A stretch of DNA of 64,000 nt, taken from contig MGPE01000006.1 of NCBI GenBank assembly GCA_001797335.1, positions 123,326 through 187,325 on the forward strand, given 5' to 3'. Positions 43,967 to 50,691 of this stretch are shown here, one piece after another. The notes under the pieces were generated by a model that saw nothing but the letters and a program-made list of their open reading frames with translations, was not told where the DNA came from and did not search any database. How positions within the stretch are numbered: position 1 is the stretch's first letter; each line of letters starts with the position of its first letter. The DNA comes from Deltaproteobacteria bacterium GWA2_38_16 (GTDB lineage: Bacteria; Bdellovibrionota; JACOXK01; 2-02-FULL-40-11). Both the position numbers and the translations under genes were made by a program.

Positions 43967-44412
43967 TGAAAAAAATTAACTTAATCCTAATAATTTTTGG
44001 TGTATTTATTACCTTCACGGCTTTAGCCCAGGAAGATATTTTCCAAGAAATCGCTGACAACGCCCCTGTGGGCAATGGATGGGCATCGGTCGAGAACTAT
44101 GACCTAAATACTAAAAAATCAGACTTAGTTGTACAAGCTCTAGCCGAACTTAAAGAGGAATATTGGGAGAATTGCGGTCCTTGGAAAACTTTTAGAGGCC
44201 CTCGTACTTCTATTAGAAAAATTAAAAAACTTGAAGCAGATCAAGGCATAGAAGTTTCTGCTAGAAGACTTCAGAGTCTTTATGATCAGAAAAAAATCGT
44301 TGCACTAGTAGGCACAGAATCCAATAACAGAGTAGAATGCAGTCTACATTGGTTTAACATCTATGGAACAGATGGAAGTGTCTTAAGGCTACGATATAAT
44401 TTGGGCGATTAA
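43966..44412 (+). CDS. Small secreted protein (cassette 2, second gene)
   Basis: 148 residues from the ATG at 43966, chosen because it opens a good signal peptide (MKKINLILIIFG..., cleavage near ALAQ) and overlaps the previous stop by one base. The mature chain is helical in the middle (RTSIRKIKKLEADQGIEVSA) and ends in beta strands (VECSLHWFNIYG, SVLRLRYNLG), with two cysteines. It ends four bases before repeat copy C. Co-translation with the 117-residue protein suggests they work together; function unknown. Confidence 0.7.
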   Translation: MKKINLILIIFGVFITFTALAQEDIFQEIADNAPVGNGWASVENYDLNTKKSDLVVQALAELKEEYWENCGPWKTFRGPRTSIRKIKKLEADQGIEVSARRLQSLYDQKKIVALVGTESNNRVECSLHWFNIYGTDGSVLRLRYNLGD

Positions 44413-44415
44413 ACT

Positions 44416-44490
44416 TTCTTCTCACTCTAATTCTCTAATTCTAATATTTTTATTCTGGAAGAAAAGCCTGAGATAATTTGAATATGGGAT
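44416..44490. repeat. DUF167 3'-end repeat, copy C (native)
   Basis: This copy is the genuine 3' end of the DUF167 gene plus flanking bases. It shares about 40 bases with copy A and about 65 with copy B. A small internal duplication of CTCTAATT is seen only here. Confidence 0.85.
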
Positions 44491-44648
44491 TTGGCAATTT
44501 TAAAATGCTTTGAAAGAAGCAAAATCAACGCTTCATTGGCCTTTCCTTCTTGTGCAGGCGCATGCACCCACACTTCATATTCCCCTGAAGAAATCTGAAC
44601 CACTTTTTCCTGCTTTGAATTAGGTTTTATTTTAACTCGAATTTTCAT
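44427..44648 (-). CDS. yggU: DUF167 (YggU) family protein
   Basis: 73 residues covering the whole DUF167 fold: VKIKPNSKQEKV at the start, VWVHAPAQEGKANEALILLL (the family hallmark P-A-x-x-G-K-A-N) and KSHIQIISGFSSRIKILEL. Function unknown; members are small cytoplasmic alpha/beta proteins often near yggS, as here (yggS lies about 0.9 kb away). The last 12 codons are duplicated in copies A and B. Confidence 0.92.
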   Translation of the reverse strand: MKIRVKIKPNSKQEKVVQISSGEYEVWVHAPAQEGKANEALILLLSKHFKIAKSHIQIISGFSSRIKILELEN

Positions 44649-44721
44649 AAGAATACTAATAATCCTAAGATTATTATTATGATAAGTTATCTCGAAAATC
44701 GATATTTATTTCTTTAACTTC

Positions 44722-45399
44722 TTAATGTTTTGAGGCAAGATAGCCATTGATGGTTCGGATGATGATGGGGAGGAAGGAAATAAAAATAATCCCCACAATA
44801 ACAAATTCAAAATTTTCTTTTACAATCGGGATGGCTCCAAAGTAAAACCCCAGGGCTAAAAATAGGGAAACCCACGCAATTGCCCCCACAATATTAAACA
44901 CACAAAAGCTTTTGTATTCCATTTTTCCAATGCCAGCCACAAAAGGAGCAAAGGTTCTAAAAATAGGCAAAAAACGAGCTAAAATAATCGTTTTTTTGCC
45001 GTGGCGTTCATAGAAGGCGCGTGTTGATAAAAGATGTTTTTCATTAAACCATCGGCTGGTTTTGCTTTTAAAAATTTTGGGGCCCACATGATAACCAATC
45101 ATATAATTTACAAAATCCCCTAATACGGCTGCCACAATCAACGTAGTAGCGATCCAAAAAAAATGAAGATTTCCTGTCTTTAACTGTAAGAAGGTTCCCA
45201 ATGCAAAGAGTAAAGAATCACCGGGTAAAAATGGAGTGACCACCAATCCTGTTTCACAAAAAACAATAACAAACAGCAATGCATAGATCCCAGGCCCTAA
45301 AATGAGGATCCATTTATGTAAGTAGAGGTCCAAATGTAAGAACATTTCGGTAAGCACATGAAAGTTTGTAATAAAAAAATCTAAAAAAGTATCAAGCAT
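44722..45399 (-). CDS. dedA: DedA family membrane protein
   Basis: 225 residues with about five hydrophobic segments. Typical DedA motifs: FCETGLVVTPFLPGDSLLFALG near the N-terminus (read in two parts, with E and the FLPGDS loop), GDFVNYMIGYHVG, and FYERHGKKTIILARFLPIFRTFAPFVAG (F-x-R-x-x-P-x-x-R). DedA proteins are membrane proteins linked to lipid carrier recycling and membrane homeostasis. It lies downstream of tRNA-Phe on the same strand. Confidence 0.93.
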   Translation of the reverse strand: MLDTFLDFFITNFHVLTEMFLHLDLYLHKWILILGPGIYALLFVIVFCETGLVVTPFLPGDSLLFALGTFLQLKTGNLHFFWIATTLIVAAVLGDFVNYMIGYHVGPKIFKSKTSRWFNEKHLLSTRAFYERHGKKTIILARFLPIFRTFAPFVAGIGKMEYKSFCVFNIVGAIAWVSLFLALGFYFGAIPIVKENFEFVIVGIIFISFLPIIIRTINGYLASKH

Positions 45400-45435
45400 T
45401 TAATATTCCTTAATGTCCCTATAGAAAAATAAAAA

Positions 45436-45508
45436 TGCCTCAGGGGAGAATCGAACTCCCGACACGCGCCTTTTCAGGGCGCTGCTCTACCGACTGAGCT
45501 ACCGAGGC
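45436..45508 (-). tRNA. tRNA-Phe (anticodon GAA)
   Basis: 73 bases without encoded CCA. Acceptor stem GCCTCGG/CTGAGGC (one G-U), A73, D-arm GCTC-AGTCGGTA-GAGC, anticodon arm CGCCC-TGAAAAG-like loop with GAA at 45475-45473, and T-arm GGGAG-TTCGATT-CTCCC. Confidence 0.95.
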
Positions 45509-45520
45509 ACTATTCATCTG

Positions 45521-45549
45521 GGTATAGGCAAACGAGCATTTATTGTCAA
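45521..45549 (-). promoter_or_regulatory. Promoter of tRNA-Phe
   Basis: Minus strand consensus TTGACA (45549-45544), 17-base spacer, TATACC (45526-45521), with the expected start a few bases before the tRNA 5' end at 45508. Confidence 0.7.
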
Positions 45550-45580
45550 ACAAATTGTGCCTGTGATACATAAGACGTTA

Positions 45581-46222
45581 ATGTCCGACATTAAAAAAAA
45601 TATTGAAACCATCCAAAATATTATTTCTGAGTACAAACGCCCCATTACTTTAATCGGAGTTACTAAAAATCAACCTCTAGAAAAAATAAAAGAAGCCATG
45701 GATGCAGGGCTTACCCATTTTGGGGAAAATTATGCCCAAGAGTTTTTAGAAAAATGGAAACCAGGAGATGATATTCAATGGCATTTTATTGGGCATCTTC
45801 AAACCAACAAAGTAAAATATATTATTGATAAAGTAGCCTCCATTCAAAGCGTCGATAGTCTAAAACTTTTCCAAACCATTCACAAAGAAGTTCAAAAAAT
45901 AAATCGAGTTATTTCTGTTTTTATCGAAGTCAATATTGGTGAAGAACCTTCCAAATCGGGAGTACTCCCACAAAATCTTTCTTCTTTTTTAACAACACTT
46001 CCCAAGAGTCCTTATATAGAAGTAGTGGGTTTAATGACGATTCCTCCCCATCAGGAAGACCCAGAAAAAATGAGACCTTATTTTAAAAAAATAGCTGCAC
46101 TTCAAAAAGAAACCCAATTAAAAGAACTCTCCATGGGGATGTCTCATGATTTTAAAATCGCGCTAGAAGAAGGCGCTACCTATATACGAATTGGAGAGGC
46201 TATTTTTGGGAAAAGACTTTAA
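45581..46222 (+). CDS. yggS: YggS family pyridoxal-phosphate homeostasis protein
   Basis: 213 residues from the ATG at 45581 (MSDIKKNIETI fits the family start; an upstream GTG at 45557 is possible). Single PLP-binding barrel: LIGVTKNQP with the PLP lysine, HFGENYAQEF, WHFIGHLQTNKVKYI, the VNIGEEPSKSG strand, GLMTIPP and LSMGMSHDFKIALEEGATYIR in parts. It buffers PLP and affects amino-acid balance. It converges with the M23 peptidase gene, overlapping four bases. Confidence 0.95.
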   Translation: MSDIKKNIETIQNIISEYKRPITLIGVTKNQPLEKIKEAMDAGLTHFGENYAQEFLEKWKPGDDIQWHFIGHLQTNKVKYIIDKVASIQSVDSLKLFQTIHKEVQKINRVISVFIEVNIGEEPSKSGVLPQNLSSFLTTLPKSPYIEVVGLMTIPPHQEDPEKMRPYFKKIAALQKETQLKELSMGMSHDFKIALEEGATYIRIGEAIFGKRL

Positions 46223-47076
46223 TTAAACATGAAATCGCTGGGATCGAGTGGCACATTATCGAGCCTCACTTCATAATGAAGATGAACGCCCCGAGTATGG
46301 CCCGTTCGGCCGACTAAGGCAATTTTAGAACCTCGTTTCACAAATTGTCCTGCCTTCACTAAAAGAGAAGAAGCATGTGCAAAAATGGTTTTTACCCCAA
46401 ACCCGTGATCGAGCACAATGTGACGACCATAGCCATTGGAATACCCCACATATTCTACTAATCCATCGGCAGGAGCCACCACACGTGATCCAAAATTAGC
46501 TCCTAAGTCCACCCCTTCATGCATTTTCCACTGACCAAAAGGGGTTTTTCTAAACCCAAATTTGGAAGTAATACGCCCCCACACTGGACTTATAGAAGGA
46601 ACAGAAGCCAGCAACGTTTCATTTTGACCAAAAAAATCATCCAACTCTGCTAAATATCGTTCCTGAGTTTGCGCTTCCGATTGCAGATCTTTTACTTTTC
46701 TCTTTATTTTTTCTAAGCCCATAGAAGTAGGAGGTTCATGAGGAATAAGTTCAGGGATAGACGCTTTTTTATTCTTTGATTTTTGAACTAATTTTTCTCC
46801 TGTCATTGAATTTTTAATCCGCGCAATGACTTTTAACTTTGAAGAAAATTTATTGAGTTGATTTAAAGTACGATCAATCGTAGCGAGCGAACTTTTAATA
46901 TCGAGCATTTGTGTTGTTAACGTAACGCTTTGTTCATGAAGCGCCTTAAATGCTGAAAACTCATCATGAAGTCTATAGTATTTAAATCCTAAAATAGAAA
47001 TTCCAATAAGGAGAAAAGCCAACACAATATATATTTTTTTTATTTTTACCATCGTATAAAAGAATTTGGCTATCAT
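46219..47076 (-). CDS. M23 family metallopeptidase (peptidoglycan endopeptidase or activator)
   Basis: 285 residues: one N-terminal membrane helix (about 15-32), coiled coil (about 38-145), then an M23/LytM domain. Zinc ligands are intact: HEGVDLG (His and Asp), and HLHYEVR with HxH; GRHIVLDHG and GRTGHTRG are further signatures. An active endopeptidase at the periplasmic face is likely. Its ATG overlaps the stop of the PP2C gene. Confidence 0.92.
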   Translation of the reverse strand: MIAKFFYTMVKIKKIYIVLAFLLIGISILGFKYYRLHDEFSAFKALHEQSVTLTTQMLDIKSSLATIDRTLNQLNKFSSKLKVIARIKNSMTGEKLVQKSKNKKASIPELIPHEPPTSMGLEKIKRKVKDLQSEAQTQERYLAELDDFFGQNETLLASVPSISPVWGRITSKFGFRKTPFGQWKMHEGVDLGANFGSRVVAPADGLVEYVGYSNGYGRHIVLDHGFGVKTIFAHASSLLVKAGQFVKRGSKIALVGRTGHTRGVHLHYEVRLDNVPLDPSDFMFN

Positions 47077-47774
47077 ATTTCCTCCACCTTTACAATGAGA
47101 ACCGTTATATTGTCGTCTCCTCCCCTCTGATTAGCAATTTCAATTAATTTCTTAGATGCTGCTTCTAAAGGTAAAGAAGAGACCACTTTGGCAACTTCAT
47201 GATTTTTAACACACCCGTAAAGCCCGTCTGAACACAAAACATAATAATCTCCTCTAGTAATTTTTTTAGTATATAGATCTACCTCGACTTCTCGCTCATA
47301 GCCTACTGAACGCGTAATTACATTTTTTAATGGCATGGCCATTCCTGAAACCAGTTGTTCAGAAATAAGCGTGTGATCTTGAGACAACTGCCAAATCATT
47401 CCCTCTCGAATAAAATAAGCCCGACTATCTCCCACATGGGCCACATAAACCGTGTCATAAGAAAAATAAAGAGAGGTCACGGTGGTCCCCATTCCTTTTA
47501 AGGAGGGGTTTTGAACGGCCTTCTCATAAATATTTTTATTAGCCTGCTCAATAGACTTCATAAGATAGGTAGAAGGATCCATCGAACGCCCTACTGCTAA
47601 AAAGAGGTGATTAATGGTTTCTGTAGCCACTCGGGAAGCAACTTCTCCTGCCACATGCCCGCCCATGCCATCGGCTACCACATAGAGCTTAGCCCTTTCA
47701 TTACAAACAAAGCTATCTTGATTGTTTTTTCTTTTCCGGCCAATATCTGTCAAACCAAAAGAATGTAGTTTCAT
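47073..47774 (-). CDS. PP2C-family serine/threonine protein phosphatase (Stp-like)
   Basis: 233 residues. Metal-binding motifs of bacterial PP2C: RKRKNNQDSF, VVADGMGGH (Asp35), HVGDSRAYFI, LCSDGLYG and GGDDNITVL. No membrane segment. Such phosphatases counteract Ser/Thr kinases; none is in this window. It is coupled to the M23 peptidase by ATGA overlap and lies 75 bases behind nadK, so cell-wall control by phosphorylation is a reasonable guess. Confidence 0.95.
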   Translation of the reverse strand: MKLHSFGLTDIGRKRKNNQDSFVCNERAKLYVVADGMGGHVAGEVASRVATETINHLFLAVGRSMDPSTYLMKSIEQANKNIYEKAVQNPSLKGMGTTVTSLYFSYDTVYVAHVGDSRAYFIREGMIWQLSQDHTLISEQLVSGMAMPLKNVITRSVGYEREVEVDLYTKKITRGDYYVLCSDGLYGCVKNHEVAKVVSSLPLEAASKKLIEIANQRGGDDNITVLIVKVEEI

Positions 47775-47849
47775 AATGTATTGTAATGTAATGCCACGTA
47801 CAACTAAATTGATTATAGATTGACTTTAAAATCCATGTCAACAATTTGA

Positions 47850-48662
47850 TTAGCTTAAAAAGACCTTATTTCTGAGTAGTTCAAAGTAGTTATTGGGATT
47901 ATGTTTGGCAAAATAGGCTTTTTGATCTGATTTTTGAACCTCAATCTTGTCCCCTTCTTCAAGCTTAAGCTGCTCTTGCCCATCTATGGTTAAGAGGACT
48001 TCGCAGTTCATACAGATAATTTCTATAGATATAGAAGAATTTTGGGAAATTACCATAGGCTTATGCGCTGTATTTTGGGGACAAATGGGGGTTACGACCA
48101 TGACTGAATTTTTGGGATCAATAAGAGGCCCTCCCGCAGCCAAAGAATAAGCCGTTGAACCGGTAGGAGTAGAAATTACAATGCCATCTGCCTTTAAGGT
48201 CGTTAAAAGATGCCCATCAATAGAAACTTTATAATTTGAAATCCGAGATAGCCCTGTGGTGTGTAAAACGGCGTCATTTAAGCCGTGAAAAAAAGCAGCA
48301 CTTTTTCTTCTTCTAATCACAGAGGCTCTAACTTTTAGGCGTTCTTCAATTTTAAAATCACCCTCAATATAGGGCTTAAGTTCTTTTTCAAAGTGATCAG
48401 GAGAAATTTCCGTTAAAAATCCATATTCACCCAGCCGCACTCCGACAACTGGAACACAGGCTCCATTTAAAAAGCGAACTCCTTTAATAAAAGTTCCATC
48501 TCCTCCTAAGGTCATGAGAAGCTCACAGGAGGCAAAAGAAGATTCAGACGTTTGAACTTTTACCCCCTCTTTTTTAAGCCAAAGTAGAAGTTTTTCAAAA
48601 AAACTGACTGCTTTTGGATTTTCTTTTTTAACCAACACTCCAATATTTTTAACCTTTGCCAT
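47850..48662 (-). CDS. nadK: NAD kinase
   Basis: 270 residues. GGDGT (53-57) with catalytic Asp, GFLTE, the GLNDAVLH block and STPTGSTAYSLAAGGP are NAD kinase signatures, and LTIDGQE lies near the C-terminus. It phosphorylates NAD to NADP. Length is normal. It is divergent from rarA with a 35-base gap. Confidence 0.95.
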   Translation of the reverse strand: MAKVKNIGVLVKKENPKAVSFFEKLLLWLKKEGVKVQTSESSFASCELLMTLGGDGTFIKGVRFLNGACVPVVGVRLGEYGFLTEISPDHFEKELKPYIEGDFKIEERLKVRASVIRRRKSAAFFHGLNDAVLHTTGLSRISNYKVSIDGHLLTTLKADGIVISTPTGSTAYSLAAGGPLIDPKNSVMVVTPICPQNTAHKPMVISQNSSISIEIICMNCEVLLTIDGQEQLKLEEGDKIEVQKSDQKAYFAKHNPNNYFELLRNKVFLS

Positions 48663-48697
48663 AAAGTAAAAATTAACATATCTATTTAGCTAAATCC

Positions 48698-49942
48698 ATG
48701 GATCTTTTTTCTCAACATCTCTCTCATCATCATACTCCTTCGACTCCTTTGGCTGAACGATTACGCCCAAAAACTTTAGATGAATTTGTAGGACAAACTC
48801 ATCTTTTGGGAGATAAAAAAATATTACGAAATCTTTTTCAAAGTAAGACCCTTTTTCCCATGATTTTATGGGGCCCTCCCGGCAGTGGGAAAACTACCCT
48901 AGCCAATCTTTTGGCCAGAGAAACTGCTTCTGAATTTATTGCCATCTCTGCTGTCACGGCCAATGTGAAAGACTTAAAAGAAATTATGCAAGCAGCCCAA
49001 GAACGGCTGAAACTTTATCGAAAAAAAACCATCCTTTTTATTGATGAAATTCATCGCTTCAATAAAGCTCAGCAAGATTATCTACTCCCTTTTGTAGAAC
49101 AAGGGACCGTCATTCTTATTGGTGCCACGACTGAAAATCCTTCTTTTGAGATAAATGCACCTTTACTTTCACGTACAAAAGTCATTGTCTTAAAACGTCT
49201 TGAACCCCAAGATTTAACCGCCATCATTGAAAGAGCCCTTAAGGTATTAGGCACCACAATGGACCCCTTGGCTCTTCAATTTTTGGCCGATAGCGCCAAT
49301 GGCGATGCCCGAAGTGCTTTGAATACAGTAGCCGTTTCTCATCACCTTTCCAAAGAAGCCCATGAATCTACCATTTCTCTTTCAATTGTAGAAGAAGCTC
49401 TTCAAAAGAAAAATCTCTACTACGATAAAAAAGCAGAAGAACATTACAATATTATTTCTGCTTTTCATAAAAGTATGCGTGGATCTGATCCCGATGCCGC
49501 CATTTATTGGCTTTGTCGCATGATTGAAGCCGGGGAAGATCCTCTTTTTATTGCAAGACGCATGGTTGTTTTTGCTTCTGAAGATGTTGGAAATGCAGAT
49601 CCTCATGCCCTCCCTTTAGCGGTTGCAACGATGCAAGCCGTTGACTTCATTGGAATGCCCGAAGCTAAAATTCCTCTCGCCCAAGCGGCCACGTATTTAG
49701 CCACCGCTCCTAAAAGTAATGCTTCTTATGCAGCCCTGCTCAAAGCTACAGAGGATATCAAAGCCACGGGAAATTTGGATGTTCCTCTCTATTTAAGAAA
49801 TGCCCCTACAAAACTCATGAAAGAATTAGGCTACAGCAAAGGATATCAGTACGCCCATGACCAAAAAGATAAAAAAGTTACCCATCCCCACCTCCCCGAA
49901 AAACTTCAGGGAAAAAAATACTACCTCCCTCCTCAAAAATAG
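48698..49942 (+). CDS. rarA: Replication-associated recombination protein A (MgsA/RarA) AAA+ ATPase
   Basis: 414 residues. PLAERLRPKTLDEFVGQ at the start, Walker A GPPGSGKTT (59-67), Walker B ILFIDEIHRF, sensor region GATTENPSFE, and the C-terminal tetramer domain (FHKSMRGSDPDAAIYWLCRM, NADPHALPLAVA). RarA acts at stalled forks and gaps. A strong hairpin terminator follows. Confidence 0.96.
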   Translation: MDLFSQHLSHHHTPSTPLAERLRPKTLDEFVGQTHLLGDKKILRNLFQSKTLFPMILWGPPGSGKTTLANLLARETASEFIAISAVTANVKDLKEIMQAAQERLKLYRKKTILFIDEIHRFNKAQQDYLLPFVEQGTVILIGATTENPSFEINAPLLSRTKVIVLKRLEPQDLTAIIERALKVLGTTMDPLALQFLADSANGDARSALNTVAVSHHLSKEAHESTISLSIVEEALQKKNLYYDKKAEEHYNIISAFHKSMRGSDPDAAIYWLCRMIEAGEDPLFIARRMVVFASEDVGNADPHALPLAVATMQAVDFIGMPEAKIPLAQAATYLATAPKSNASYAALLKATEDIKATGNLDVPLYLRNAPTKLMKELGYSKGYQYAHDQKDKKVTHPHLPEKLQGKKYYLPPQK

Positions 49943-49960
49943 CTTAGATATTAATCATAT

Positions 49961-49986
49961 CGGACGGTTTTCCGTCCGCGTTTTTT
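49961..49986 (+). terminator. Rho-independent terminator of rarA
   Basis: CGGACGG-TTTT-CCGTCCG stem-loop (49961-49978) followed by CG and six T (49981-49986), 19 bases after the rarA stop. Same hairpin as behind lgt. Confidence 0.88.
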
Positions 49987-50007
49987 GACATTTGAGCTCA
50001 AAACCCC

Positions 50008-50023
50008 TGGCACATGCTTTGCA
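50008..50023 (+). promoter_or_regulatory. Sigma-54 (-24/-12) promoter for the coiled-coil gene
   Basis: TGGCACATGCTTTGCA: GG (50009-50010), ten bases, GC (50021-50022). Full match to TGGCAC-N5-TTGCA. Start expected near 50034; AAGGAG precedes ATG at 50081. Confidence 0.85.
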
Positions 50024-50080
50024 TATAAATAATCCCTAGACAGAAACACTTAAATTCTTATATTTTAACAAGGAGAAAAT

Positions 50081-50578
50081 ATGACACTGACAAAACAAGA
50101 CTTAACAGAAGCACTTCAAGTAACAAAAAAAGACTTAACTGCTGCACTTCAAGAAACAAAAGAAGGCTTTACTGAGGCCCTGCAAGCAACAAAAAAAGAC
50201 TTAACTGAGGCGCTTCTAGAAACTAAAAAAGATTTGCTTCTAGAAACAAGAAAAGATCTAACAAAAGCACTTCAAAAAACTAAAAAAGAGATTTTGGAGG
50301 CGGTGGATCAAAAGCTCACTGCCCAAGAAAAGCATTTTGATGAAAAATTAGATCAACGATTCACTGATCAAAAACAATACTTAGATGATAAACTGGACCA
50401 AAAAGTAGATTCCCTAAAAGTACTCATTGAAGATATTCGAGATGACATTCAACTTTTAGTCGAAGGCAGAGATCCCATTATCAAAAAACAAGATCAGCAC
50501 GAACAAAAAATCATTCATCACGAAACCAGACTCACAACTTTAGAAGATTATACCTATACTAAAGATCGATTAAAATAA
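50081..50578 (+). CDS. Hendecad-repeat coiled-coil protein under sigma-54 control
   Basis: 165 residues, no signal peptide. Residues 5-85 consist of 11-residue units of the type KKDLTEALQET (at least five full units, one shortened to eight residues), which form a right-handed or straight coiled coil; the underlying DNA is a 33-base tandem repeat from about 50093. Residues 86-165 continue as a left-handed-type coil (KLDQRFTDQKQYLDDKLDQKV in parts). A cytoplasmic rod-like scaffold or DNA/surface-associated filament is possible. Function unknown. Confidence 0.75.
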   Translation: MTLTKQDLTEALQVTKKDLTAALQETKEGFTEALQATKKDLTEALLETKKDLLLETRKDLTKALQKTKKEILEAVDQKLTAQEKHFDEKLDQRFTDQKQYLDDKLDQKVDSLKVLIEDIRDDIQLLVEGRDPIIKKQDQHEQKIIHHETRLTTLEDYTYTKDRLK

Positions 50579-50608
50579 AGCCTGGAATAACCCTCAAAAA
50601 TCTGGTGC

Positions 50609-50637
50609 TTGAGTTTTTGGACTTTCTTTGTTATACA
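50609..50637 (+). promoter_or_regulatory. Probable promoter of gshA
   Basis: TTGAGT (50609-50614), 17-base spacer, TATACA (50632-50637), 55 bases before the start codon at 50692. Confidence 0.45.
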
Positions 50638-50691
50638 TTTGCACACATTTAAGTCATTGCTCCCTTTGAAAACTATAGTGAGGCTAAATAC

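Larger units (their letters stand above)
49961..50026 (+). repeat. Composite terminator + sigma-54 promoter module, copy 2
   Basis: Same series as the minus-strand module at 16083-16018: hairpin, T-tract, a perfect 12-bp palindrome TTTGAGCTCAAA (49991-50002), and TGGCACATGCTTTGCA with TATA behind. The two differ at only a few positions and one or two single-base indels. Confidence 0.85.
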
